NCBI GenBank assembly: GCA_023014365.1
Contig: JAEBUN010000015.1
Span: 1,054,001 to 1,118,000, forward strand
DNA length: 64,000 nt
Direction: 5' to 3'
Source: Lepiota brunneoincarnata
Lineage: Eukaryota > Basidiomycota > Agaricomycetes > Agaricales > Agaricaceae
Below are positions 23,901 to 33,272 of this stretch, piece by piece (position 1 is the first letter of the stretch; the number at the start of each line of letters is the position of its first letter). The position numbers and the translations under genes were made by a program. Below the pieces are notes generated by a model. It was not told the origin of the DNA. It saw nothing but the letters and a program-made list of their open reading frames with translations, and made no database searches.

Positions 23901-24735
23901 CGTGGTATTCCTCGGGGATGGACAAGAGGTCAGCCGGGTCATCGGAGACAGAAGAAGATGCAGCCGATGCGGAGGCGGTGGAGAGGTTAATTCGGAATTG
24001 TTGGGAGCCAGGGAGCTTGGCAGCGCAGATAAAGGCAGGAGCGTTTATCAGGGATATGTGTGGTTTTGCAAGGGGGACAGATTGGGACGAGGTCCCGGAC
24101 AGGGGTGGTGAACCTAGGTCAGGAGTGTCAGGGTTGGCCATAGGCGGGGCCGATGCGGGTGTGACGCAGGTAGAGACGGAAGCAGGATTCTTGAGTAGGG
24201 ATGGCTGGAAAGTAATACTGCCCAATGCCCAGTCAATCAATGGATTGTAGCGGGTGAGCCAGTTGTGTCCTAAGACCACAGAACAGGAAGAGTCGAGCTG
24301 GGTGACATAAGTGTCCAAAATGATAGATTCACCGGAGGGGAAGGATACAGGCAGTTGCGCAAGCTCCGTAATGTAGGCATTTGAGGTCCCATCAAATAAC
24401 CGAAGTTCAATAGCCGGGATGGACGAGGTTGGAATACTATGAGAACGAACAAAAGATGAGTCCACAAAACAGTGAGTAGAACCACTATCAACAAGAGCTT
24501 TGAAAGGAGAAAGAGAAGAGAAATCAGAACTAACTACATTGTTTGTTGTAGAAAGCGGGTCCGAATCGGAGAGTACGGAAGCGGAAACAGAAGATAAAGA
24601 AGTAACTAAAGGAGAAGTTAATGTAATGTGAAAAGAGTTCGGGTTGGAAAGAGCGGACGCATTGAGACAGAAACTCTCTGGAGCACAGCAGAGTTCAATG
24701 CGATCCTCAGTCTGTGCAGAGGCCTGAGGACCGCC
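20938..24735 (-). CDS. pol: Chromovirus B pol polyprotein
   Basis: Uninterrupted frame, open from the gag overlap near 24,735 to the stop at 20,938. Order: aspartic protease (DSGS, about 24,480), reverse transcriptase (YLDD near 23,345), RNase H (ETDASDYAL near 22,900), integrase with HHCC zinc module (about 22,120-22,240), core domain and a C-terminal chromodomain (about 20,965-21,150) that would direct integration to marked chromatin. The enzyme resembles Tf1/Tf2-type chromoviruses. The core's second acidic residue, normally in an SDRG context, reads SNRG; A and C have Asn too. Translation is expected by -1 frameshift from gag. Confidence 0.94.
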   Translation of the reverse strand, partial: GGPQASAQTEDRIELCCAPESFCLNASALSNPNSFHITLTSPLVTSLSSVSASVLSDSDPLSTTNNVVSSDFSSLSPFKALVDSGSTHCFVDSSFVRSHSIPTSSIPAIELRLFDGTSNAYITELAQLPVSFPSGESIILDTYVTQLDSSCSVVLGHNWLTRYNPLIDWALGSITFQPSLLKNPASVSTCVTPASAPPMANPDTPDLGSPPLSGTSSQSVPLAKPHISLINAPAFICAAKLPGSQQFRINLSTASASAASSSVSDDPADLLSIPEEYHEFADVFSKSRADTLAPHCPYDLQINLEDGGQPPVGTIYSLSQSELGALRDFIDEHLSIGFIRPSTSPHGAPVLFVKKKDGSLRLCVDFRGLNRITKKDRYPLPLISDLLDSPRKARIYTKIDLRHAYHLVRIADGDEWKTAFRTRYGSFEWMVMPFGLTNAPATFQRFMNDIFKDMLDVCVTIYLDDILIYSNNHSIHRDQVKEVLKRLRQHGLYARPDKCQFHSDTVEYLGYILSPDGLRMDQSKVKTIQEWPEPKKVKDIQSFLGFANFYRRFIHGYSDIIVPLTRLTHKDMKWNFTNECREAFSSLKEAFISTPVLTPWTPDAQIIVETDASDYALAAILSIIADDGEVHPIAFHSRTFNTAELNYDTHDKELLAIFEAFRIWRYYLEGAPLTIDVVTDHKNLKYFCTTKILTRRQARWSEFLSQFHLIIWFRPGRLGTKPDALTRRWDVYPKGGNSNYASVNPHNFRPIFTHEQLTASVRATTLYAPSLRTAVVMDLDQLHCDILAALPADPTASAHLASPEGRWSVNDKGFLLLDDRIYVPDADNLRLRVLQYKHDHVLAGHFGQNKTLELIRHEYTWPSVRTFVKNFCKSCVTCMRSKPQRHCPYGLLKQLPIPERPWNSISMDFIEKLPASSSYDAILVIVDRLTKQSLFIPTYDTVTSSDLACLFVLHVFSKHGVPKHVTSNRGSEFVSHFFHSLGQALDMKLHFTSGYHPEGDGQTERTNQTLEQYLRVYCNYQQDNWSELLPLAEFAYNNAPSATTSISPFFTNKGYHPNITVHPERDLASARAHHFAVDLDDLHTTLKSEIALAQQHYQASADARRLPAPDFKVGQKVFVKAQFFCTTRPSKKLSEKFLGPYEIIAQAGTHSFTLRLPDSMRGVHPVFHVSMLKPATPNTIPTRLDPPPAPVSIDGEPEYEIARIVDLKIDRRCACKLLYKVIWLGYEDTEEESLWLLATELEHATDLVEAFHSSYPSKPGPLHSL

Positions 24736-24737
24736 GA

Positions 24738-26144
24738 CTATTTTTCCGAGCTTGGGAGAGTCGGCGCGTCTGTCTCGGGGAGCTGAGCCTGTCGGCCTTT
24801 AGCCTTGGCATCAGGGAATTTCTTCTTGTCGCAGTTGGCAGCCCTGTGATTGGGATCTGCGCAGACAAGGCAGAGGTTATTGTCGAAACGTCGTTGACGT
24901 TCCTCGGGGGTTAATTTACCATCCTTACCAAGTTTACTAGCAAGGTCGGATTTGGGCGGGGCCGATTTCTGACCGGTGGACGGGTTGGGCGGATTACCCT
25001 TGAAGTTGTTGTTGTTGGGGGTGCTGCCTTTGTTGTTACTGTTGACAGGCTTGGTGGCAGGTTGGGTGTTGGACGAGGTGGATGGGGATGGATTGCCCCC
25101 AGGTTTCCTAGAGGTGGTCGGGTCCAAAGCGGCTTTGGCGCAGGCCTTCTCGCGTTGGCGCTCCCAATAGCGGGCGTCGATCTTCATCGCTGCTGCCCGC
25201 ATTTCAATGAAGGTGTCGGGTTTGCCATCGGGCCGATTGGACAGGATGTCCTGGATGCAGTCGGGGAGGCCTTTGTAGTAGTGGTGACAAAATACTTCGT
25301 CGCCCCAATGGAGTTGGCCAGCTAGGCGGAGAAAGTCGACATTGTAGACGGCGATCTTCTCGTCGTAGCGCATTCGGAGGGAGTTGAGCTGCTCAGCAGC
25401 TTCTCCGGTCGGATCCGCGGGACCGAAATTGGTCTGCAGTTCCAGGGTGAACTGGTCCCAGTCCTCGATCCAGTCATGTATTATTCCGTGGTTGTCGGCC
25501 TCGTCGAGGCCGATTTCGAAGTGTTGCTGTGCCACGCCTGTGAGGTATGTCAACGCGAAGTTGACCTTGGTGGCGGGGATAGTGAACTGGGCTGGGTTAG
25601 TACGGAAATAGAGCTGACATTGGAAGAGGAAGGGTTTGAGTTTGGCGGGGTCGGAACCTGTAAAGATGTCAGGTTCGCGAGCTTTGGTACGGGGAGATCG
25701 AGGGGGCTGTGGGGCTTGAGAGTTCCCACGGCTGTCCATTTGATCGGCTATGCGTTGGAAGACTCGGAGTAGGAGTCTGTCATGATCGTCTCGGGTGTTG
25801 CCAGGTGGAACGTTGTTGTTGTTGTCGCTGTTGTCTGATGGTTCGTTGTCGTCCGGGGGCCCGTCCCCATTGTCAGGATTGTCGTCGGGATCACTAGGGT
25901 CACTGGGATCAGGATTGGGGTTGGGGCCCTCGTCGGGACCGTTGGGAGTCTGAAATAACGAAGGTTGGATATCTTCAGAGAAGCGGTTGGGAGTTGATGG
26001 TGTGACCGATTGTAGACGAGAGCGAGGAGCCCTCGGGGAGTCGGGTTGCAGTTCTTCGGAAAGGGGTTGTCGAGCGACATGTCTACTACGGCGAACAGCC
26101 GGGGACACGAGAGTGCGGGTACGGGTGACTGTTCGAGAGACCAT
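24738..26144 (-). CDS. gag: Chromovirus B gag
   Basis: 468 aa, ATG at 26,144, 56 nt from the 5' LTR. Acidic Pro/Asp-rich N-terminal region, a capsid-like central domain (about residues 150-290, with GVAQQHFE), a Pro/Asn/Ser-rich linker and a zinc knuckle of form CX2CX4HX4C near the C-terminus. Packages the element RNA into cytoplasmic particles, as in other Ty3/Gypsy elements. Intact. Its TAG overlaps pol in the -1 frame. Confidence 0.93.
   Translation of the reverse strand: MVSRTVTRTRTLVSPAVRRSRHVARQPLSEELQPDSPRAPRSRLQSVTPSTPNRFSEDIQPSLFQTPNGPDEGPNPNPDPSDPSDPDDNPDNGDGPPDDNEPSDNSDNNNNVPPGNTRDDHDRLLLRVFQRIADQMDSRGNSQAPQPPRSPRTKAREPDIFTGSDPAKLKPFLFQCQLYFRTNPAQFTIPATKVNFALTYLTGVAQQHFEIGLDEADNHGIIHDWIEDWDQFTLELQTNFGPADPTGEAAEQLNSLRMRYDEKIAVYNVDFLRLAGQLHWGDEVFCHHYYKGLPDCIQDILSNRPDGKPDTFIEMRAAAMKIDARYWERQREKACAKAALDPTTSRKPGGNPSPSTSSNTQPATKPVNSNNKGSTPNNNNFKGNPPNPSTGQKSAPPKSDLASKLGKDGKLTPEERQRRFDNNLCLVCADPNHRAANCDKKKFPDAKAKGRQAQLPETDAPTLPSSEK
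24741..24747 (-). promoter_or_regulatory. Candidate -1 frameshift site, gag to pol of B
   Basis: On the minus strand GGAAAAA directly precedes the gag TAG, and pol is open in the -1 frame across it. The A-site AAA re-pairs perfectly after slipping, but the P site (GAA to GGA) does not fit the canonical X XXY YYZ rule. The frame relation is certain, the exact slip site is not. Confidence 0.5.
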
Positions 26145-26186
26145 GGTTAGAAGGGATCAGAAATGTGATGGACAGGAGGAGTGTGG

Positions 26187-26197
26187 AGTCTGATAAT
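26187..26197 (-). other. Self-priming site of B
   Basis: Two bases inside the 5' LTR edge, the minus strand reads ATTATCAGACT, the exact reverse complement of AGTCTGATAAT within the LTR (26,467-26,477). That LTR 11-mer starts 34 nt after the beginning of a TATATATA box, where the transcript should begin. This is the arrangement of Tf1-type self-primed elements. Confidence 0.82.
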
Positions 26198-26199
26198 AC

Positions 26200-26859
26200 T
26201 GTTAGAGCCAGTGCGGGTCGGGACCGAGGCGGAGGTTCGGGGTGGTAACCTTGATATGAGGTAACCGGGGGACAGGGCGAAGTCAGTACGTAGACTTCGG
26301 GACTGAGGCGGAGTACGTTGGGCGGGGGGTTGGACTTGCGGCCTCAGCATATGTGCTGTGCCCTCCTACTGTCCTAGTCCGTATTTCAGGAAGTCGGGGC
26401 CGAAGCGGAGCGAGGCAGAAGAGAGGAGAGGACAGAGAACAGGGAGCTGGTCCGCTGCTTGATTCGATTATCAGACTGAGGAGTACAAGCCAAGTACCTA
26501 CAGTATATATACTACTGGCCTTACAAACTATGACTCGTACTGATTACGTGCGGAGCGAAGCGGAGGCCGATATAGTTACAATGGATTACGAACAGATTAC
26601 GAATGGAATGGAAACCGGTACAGGTATGGAGACCGATAACGTATCGTGACTACGGACGGGAAATGGAGACTGGAACTAGAGACACCGAGGGTCAGGTGAC
26701 CACGGCATGTGTGGAGGTGGTCGCGTGATCGGGGCAGTGGGTTGCGGTCGGAGCAAGTCGGGGCCGAGTCGGAGGGTAGAGGGTTGTTGTGTGGAGCACA
26801 CGTGGAATCGAGAAGCTGAAGTTTAAGTGATTAGACTCTGAGTTGGCATGGATATGACA
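26200..26859 (-). repeat. 5' LTR of chromovirus B
   Basis: 660 bp, same ends as the 3' LTR. Minus-strand TATATATA at 26,504-26,511; inferred transcript start at 26,477. Confidence 0.95.
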
Positions 26860-26864
26860 TTTTG

Positions 26865-28190
26865 CAAAAGTTTTGAATACCTCCTTGTCCTGACAAGTCC
26901 TCTGGTCGGTTTCAAAACTTTTCTGCAAATATATCATGTTTACCTCGTCTTCAGTGAACGAATCTGTTTGAAGAGGCAGCAGTTCACATATATATGGTTT
27001 GTCGTTCTTGTCAAATTCTACAATACAGGCTACCTCTCCTTGGTCATCCACCAATTCATCGAGGTTACCTAAAAATTTCCTTCTAGTTCATTCTTTAATA
27101 TCTTAGGTAACTCTCCTTGAGTGTAGGTAGGCAAGGTAATCCGTGCTTTAGTATTAGGATCTCTAATTACCAGAAGCTGACCTCCATTTGCCATATTCTT
27201 GACCTCGCTTTCTGTGAGAACATCAAAAGGCCTCCCTAGTAAAACCCTGTAAGCAGGTTTCTGCATCACATGTACTTGTAGATAGACTGTTATCTTATCC
27301 ATTTTAAAAGGCACATCCTTGGCTAACCCACAAGTCTTTTCTATCTGACCATTCACACTTTGCATATTTATGGTAATGTCCGGATCCCAAGCTATGTTGC
27401 AAGCCACTGCTGCTTCCTTACTCATAGATATGATTTGCGACCCATTGTCTAGTAGGGCTTCTTCTTCTCTGACCCCGTTAATTAGCGTAGGGATTACACG
27501 CAGTGATTCCGACTCCCTGCCCACGAAGACTTGTTTGCTTCTTTCTTCAGGTACTAGAGTGTCTAAATACTGTATAACAGGATCTTGTGTGGTCCAGGCT
27601 TCACCCCATTCGCCATTGGTCTGAAACACTGTTTTAATTAGTCTAGGATGGTTCGGTAGCGCATCTAGATTAATGGAGATGAGTTCTGGTTCTTCCCTAG
27701 GTACTTTGTGAACTTCGTCACTAAAATGAACCATATTGGTTTTCTTGCCAGGAGTGATTTCTACGGGTACTCAACATTGTTGTATTTGCCCTTTAAAGGC
27801 ATTCCTATATTTTGGAGAGAGAGCTAGCAATTCTTCCTGAGTAATGGGAGCTCCTCCTTTCAATACTCTAGTTAACAAGTCATCTAAGTCCAAGCCAGCT
27901 TCTACCGGTGCTTGGTGTTTATAGCTTTTCTCTACCTTTTCTTTTAGGTAGCACATAGGTATAGGAGGGACTTCCACTACCGGGGGTAGTGGTACCACCT
28001 TTCTATAGGGCAACTCTGTTGGTTTCTCATTAGTTAACTTGGCGGGTAACTTCCTAACTTTCTTTATTAGTTCATCTTCACTTGGTAGAGAGTCTTTGTC
28101 ACTTTCAGAAATGTCCTCAGGCTCCAGGGTCCAATGTGGCATAATTATCTTTTGTGCCCATTGTGCCTTCCTCAAACTGTCTAAAAACCC
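26865..28190 (-). pseudogene. pol: Element D pol, upstream part (protease region)
   Basis: Open in the -1 frame from the end of gag. It reads a charged Pro-rich linker and then a retropepsin-like domain with LLDNGSQI near 27,435 (the related copy in E has DSGSQI). It ends with a conserved acidic stretch that runs in frame into 18,980 when B is left out. There is a frame break near 27,770. Asn in place of Ser after the catalytic Asp is a further sign of decay. Confidence 0.82.
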
Positions 28191-30124
28191 GAAGGTCCCC
28201 TGGTCTTTGCAGAGCTAGTCCGGGTCTCCAAGAACTGTTGTTCTGGGGTTTCATCTCCCCATCTCTGTACTTGGGTCTCCAACCTCCCCAACTGTGCTGT
28301 AAGTTCAGCAATCAGTCGGTCTTTAGGATCTTCAGTAGGTACCGGCGGCTTGACGGAGTTCTGCTGTGACAGCTGAGTCGTCAGAGCCTGCTCTAGTTTT
28401 ATAATTCGGTCTTGGAGCCTCTTTACTTGGGGATCTTCTGTCATAATGGAGAAGGCATACCTTTCTCCTTGGTACTCCCAAGTTTTATTAGCTACTGCTG
28501 TTGCTAACTTGTTAAATTCTATGGGATCATATCCTATCATTGGTTGTTCGCTATACATATTCTGCGCCATTGTCTGTAAGTGGCGGTCAATCCACTTGAT
28601 CATGGGACCTCTCCCAGGGGGAATAGGTGACCCATCAGCCATTCTGATCTCTCTATTTTCTAGCTTAATTAGACCCCGGGCTATATAGTCTTGAGCTTTC
28701 AAGCAAGAACCCCAGGCATGCCCAAAGATACCACAAAAGAAACACCCTTTATCCCATACATTTGGGGTGGGATTACTATTGAACTGCCGAGGCCGTTCAA
28801 TAACCGGAGCGCCTTGCTGGTTGAAGGTTTGCATCTTTTCTAGGTAAGCTTTTAGCAACTTTTCTTGGTTATTCAGGGAGTCCTTGACATTAGCCAGTTC
28901 TGATTTAAGCCTGGTATAGTCTTCACTCATATTTTGAGTAGAGACCTCTTTCTTTACCCTCGCCATTAATTCCTTAGTAACAGCAGGGACTTCTTCTCTT
29001 TTCGCTAATGACCTAGTTAACGTTTTACCGCTAACTAAATCCACCGCTTTATTGATTACTTCCATAATTTCATAAGGATCTTCACCCCTTGGTGACTGGT
29101 TGTTCTGTAGAGTACCTTTAATAGTTAACAAATTATTCAAGCTTTCTTGAAATCGTTCGTCTAACGATTTCATGAACAATTCTACCAGTTCTCTATTTGT
29201 AACTACAGCCGGCAGATGGAGGCACTTATTCGCTTCGAGCAGGAATTTTCACTTGAAAGCTAATAGTTCTCCTTCCTCATGCATAGCTATGTCTCTGTAT
29301 TTTCTGCATACTTTCATTAGGTTCCTAAATGATCCTGTCTTTCTTTCAACTAATTCTGGGTATTCTTTATTTAGCCTTTCTCACAAGGTAGTCCAATTGT
29401 TTAGCCTTACTTCTTCAAAGGTTTCCCACTCATATCTGACATCCGGGGATACATAACTGAGCAACCATTTGACTTTCTGGGCACTATCTTGGACATTGGC
29501 CAAATCAAATAGAGTCTCTATATTATAAAAGAATTCTTCTAATTCTTCTGGGTATAAGCCAGACCAATGCGGAGCTTTCGAATCCCTGGGATGGGGCATT
29601 TTATAGTCCAGCATTCTGTTGACTGCTGGCTGGGGTAGGCTGGTTGAGTTCGGTGGTTGTGGCTGTTGTAATGGTGCCTGAGGTTGCAACGGCTGGTTTT
29701 GGGGCTGCGCTGGAGGTTGTAAAGGATTGAGTTGTTGTAGTGAACTTCCTCCTGAATTTCCTACCAAAGTATTGCCGGATGAAGAACCTCCAGTAGGGTT
29801 GTTACCACCTGGTAATTGATCCAGTGTAGAACTATCTTCCGGAATGTCCCAATCTAGGTAAGTGGTAATCCAAGGGCTAACTGTTGGTAAGTAGGGATGA
29901 CTCTGTATCTTATAGAGTGCAGAACTCCTTGGTATGGTCACAGCTGTCTCAAGGATTTCACTTTCTAGATTCTGAGCTTCTTTCTGTTTGCCTGAACTCC
30001 TTCCTATTTGTTCGTAAGCTGCTGTTATGGGAATAATAGGAGTCCTTCTAGAATTTCTAGTACTTCGAACTGTACTGGTGCTACTAGGTTCAGGACTTTC
30101 TTGGCTTTTGTCCTGGGCAGACAA
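28181..30124 (-). pseudogene. gag: Element D gag
   Basis: ATG at 30,124, 97 nt after the primer-binding site. N-terminal Ser/Gln/Pro-rich region, a capsid-like domain starting near 29,590 (WSGLYPEELEEFF), a coiled coil, and a zinc knuckle CX2CX4HX4C near 28,720. It ends with PSGF and TAG at 28,181. TGA codons at about 29,380 and 29,250 (Arg expected) split it into three frames that align end to end with gag of E. Confidence 0.85.
28184..28190 (-). promoter_or_regulatory. -1 frameshift heptamer, gag to pol of D
   Basis: Minus strand G GGT TTT followed by the gag stop TAG: a canonical X XXY YYZ slippery heptamer in the right phase, with pol open in the -1 frame. E has the same frame relation and an imperfect site. 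Confidence 0.7.
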
Positions 30125-30220
30125 GCGCGATGTAGATATCTCTGGTCCTTGACCAAAAGACTTTTTTGTTATTTTTGATAATTTAAAAATAGAATCGAGG
30201 TTTCTGAATCTCTGAACTCC

Positions 30221-30238
30221 CCCTCACGGTGGGCTCCA
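30221..30238 (-). other. Primer-binding site of D
   Basis: Minus strand TGGAGCCCACCGTGAGG, two bases from the LTR end; starts with TGG as expected for a tRNA 3' end. The same site is in E (58,647-58,664). I cannot name the tRNA with confidence; a discriminator U would be required. Confidence 0.8.
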
Positions 30239-30240
30239 GA

Positions 30241-32098
30241 TGAAATGCGGATTACTTTATGAGATCGAAAACAAAGTTTGTTAACAGGTTTGCTAATTCC
30301 AACTTTATAAGTTTGTGGGGGAGAGGTTGTCACAGATCTCCAGAAATATATTCAATTCTAGTGTTTTTAGGGTCTTGGTAAGTTATTCTCTTAGTCTTCA
30401 ACTAGACAGACAGTTGTCCTATCTGAATACAATGGGAACTTTGACAGTCATTACTATATAGTATGTTAACTAATATCTTCATGATTCGATAAGTCAGGCA
30501 AAACACAAGCTTTCGCAATCAGTGAACCTCCATAGACCTAGCAGACAACGTGTTCTAACAGGCCCTAGCGTACTACGTCCCTTTCTCTTGACAATACTGT
30601 AAATTTACACTACCCAGCGAGACAGGCTTTTGACAAGCTCCTGCAGTAAGTGTCTTTAAGCTAGTAGGCCTAGCGGACGGCGTTATCTAATGGGCCCTAG
30701 CGCACTACAGCTTCTGAACAAGGCAATAAAACTTTATACTACTCAGTGAGACAGGCTTCTAGCAAGCTCCTGCAGTAAGTATCTTTAAACTACATAGACC
30801 TAGTGGACAGTGTTTTCAACAGGCCCTAGCGTACTATGTTCGCTTCTCAATTAAACAGCTCTACAATTCAATGGTATACTTCTGAGGCAAGGCCTCTAAG
30901 AGGAACCCAAAGAAACAGAAGTTAGTGAACTTTCTACTTAAGAACAGAAGAGGCATAGCAACTTGTATTCAGTTCTCGAGTCAAGCAGAAGGGTCTGTCA
31001 ATATCTCAATCGTTTCAAAGGGTCTGGTTTTTAAAGAGTATAACTCTTTAAGTCTCTGGTAGTCTATGACCGAAGAAAATCGCGTAAAATTGCTTTATAT
31101 TCCTATCCTAATCGACCATACAATCAGGGGGGGAAATAGGCAAGCAGTTTCTTGCCTCCCATGTAATTTACAGATGAGTTTTTATAACAATATACAATTA
31201 ACTTATGGGTATACCTGAAACAAGCCTTCAGCTTCATCATTTTATTGTCTCCTCATCATTTAGGAGCATCATTCTAGGAGTTCCGATATCAGCGACATCA
31301 ATTTGCTCTCAGGAACTTGCTCCCTAGGTGCCTGGCTATTTATATCACAGCCAGCTGGGTTAGCGAGTTTCCTCACTAACGTTTATCTATTGGTTTTTAT
31401 TCTCAGACTCTCCATACCTGAGTTTCTCAACCCTAATGTTCTAAAGTCCACTTCTATAGTCTTCAGGTAGTAGACTAACACTAGAATTAATTAGCTTATT
31501 CTATTCTTATCAATCTTCATTTTCTAGTTCATCATTTCTGATCTCTTTTTGTTTCTATGAGGGGGCATCCTTCCCTGAGTACCCTCTGGGATACCCCCAT
31601 TCAATCCCTTAGGTTTCAATATCATCAGAACCGTTCCAAGGGGACATTCTTGTCAGGGCATTTAGCTAATCCCTACATTCTTTTGTCAAGATTCACTCCC
31701 AGACCTGTTATTATGACTAGGTACCATCCGGATGACATAGGCGTTGCGACTTGTCCGCTTTCTAGGGCAGAGGCGAAGAAATGGGTCTTTTGTGCAGTCA
31801 TGAGTATCTTAACTAATATCTTAGTTAATACGGTATTGGATACAATCCTTGGGTACATTCATACCAGAGTCATTCTTCCATAGCCTTGTCACCCATAAGT
31901 TAGTTAACATCACTTTTACTTGTCTGGGTGTTCTGGTTCTGTTTCTGAGATGTCCGCCTTCACATATTTTAGATAGTATTCTAAATCTCTCGCACCCAGT
32001 GTCTGACCATGGCCATATACTGATATTATTTGGTAATGGAGAGTTAGTTACTTTATTAGCTAGTGATTTCACAAATGAAATGATTTTGCGGCGCAACA
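30241..32098 (-). repeat. 5' LTR of D
   Basis: 1,858 bp, bounded by TGAAATG and GCAACA, nearly identical to the 3' LTR. Followed by the GCGG duplication at 32,099-32,102. Confidence 0.93.
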
Positions 32099-32102
32099 GC
32101 GG

Positions 32103-32945
32103 CGTCGATGATTTCGCCTTCTGTTTGCCTTTAAGGGCAGCTGGTATACACGCTAAAGCAGAAGTCAGCGGAAAGAACAAATATATCATGAAAATGACTA
32201 AGCTTACGCGTTGAAGTAACAGAAGAGAGTACGGGGGAAGAAGGCCGGTTTGTTGAAGGGCCCGGCACCTCCAAACCTGATGCAATACCCAGGGGAGGGA
32301 GCACCAGCAAGTCTTCCCCATCCAGGGTGCGCAGAGAGACGGTGAGAGGGGGCAGTGACATTGAACTGGATGAAGCCTCTGTGGATAATCCACCAGAGGG
32401 CCCGCCAATGGGAATACCTGACGAGGGTTCTGTGGAAAATCTGGCAGAGCACTTGTCGGTTGGATTGCACAACAACGCGATGGAAATCATGTGTCTTGGC
32501 ACTGGAGCGGCCAAGGGAGAGGCTGGCAGAGGAGTTGGTTTGCAGGGTGGAGAGTATGGTGGAGGAGGGGTCCTTGCCACACCCACCTGACAATTTCTGC
32601 AAGCTCCTCAAGCTCCTTGCCCTCCTCTAGCCCTCCTAGTACGTGGTGCTGGTGGTTCCCATTGAGGCAGGAGGTTGCGACGTGCTGGTAGGCGAATAGT
32701 GAGACCTAAAAGCAGAGAAAACATGAGTGATGACAACGAGAACAGGGGAAAAACACGACTTACATTGTGTGATTGAAGGAGAAGACGCGTTTCCTGGAGC
32801 CATAAGGGCGCTCCTTGGTTCAGTGTAGTCTGAAGACAGTGTTAGCAAGACAAGGACAACAGCAAAACAAATGTTGCTTACTAGAGGAAGAATCTGAATC
32901 TTCATCATGACGAGCTCTCTTGTTGCTGCACATGTTTCTGTCCAT
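32103..32945 (-). pseudogene. Antisense gene 1 of E', 5' exons (left arm)
   Basis: Mirror of 38,546-39,388: ATG at 32,945, short Asp/Ser-rich exon, Pro-rich exons, TGA shared with the right arm, and exon 4 cut by the insertion of D. The rest is at 6,687-7,869. Introns are short and bounded by GT and AG. Confidence 0.72.
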
Positions 32946-33272
32946 TGTTGCTGTGGATGGGCATAGAAGACTGAAAGTTGAGATGAAAATAGATGAGTGA
33001 GAAGTGAGAGGGAAAACGAAAGAGAGGAAACAAGACCTTGGGACTTTTAAAAGACCCAATAATGAGATAAAAAATTAGGCTATAGCAACAAGAAGTTGAT
33101 CTATACATTTAAACTCGGTGACATGACATCATTTTGGAATAAGCTTAGTGAAAGTATGCTACTCTCGAAGCTGGTGAATGTTCTAGAACATAGAGCACAT
33201 CAGAGAGACTCAGATACTGCGAATTTGAAGGAGATAATGACTGAGGACAGTCAGCAATTGGTTAGGGGGAGA

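Larger units (their letters stand above)
18992..26859 (-). mobile_element. Chromovirus B, complete, inserted in pol of D
   Basis: 7,868 bp, minus strand. 5' LTR 26,200-26,859, self-priming site, gag 26,144-24,738, pol in the -1 frame to 20,938, an antisense gene (19,788-20,878), polypurine tract and 3' LTR 18,992-19,655. LTRs differ by about a dozen transitions and a 4-nt indel. Its gag and pol are the only uninterrupted ones here, so it is probably the youngest full element. The second integrase catalytic Asp is nevertheless Asn. Confidence 0.95.
7874..32098 (-). mobile_element. Giant LTR retrotransposon D, complete, with chromovirus B nested in pol
   Basis: Minus-strand Ty3/Gypsy-type element: 5' LTR 30,241-32,098, primer-binding site, gag (30,124-28,181), pol (28,190-15,432, split by B), then an unusual 5.7-kb region down to the polypurine tract at 9,733 and 3' LTR 7,874-9,732. 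Length is 24.2 kb, or about 16.4 kb without B and its duplication. The extra region holds two spliced genes on the opposite strand and three tiny membrane ORFs on the pol strand. At least three TGA stops and two frameshifts make it non-autonomous as read. Confidence 0.9.
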
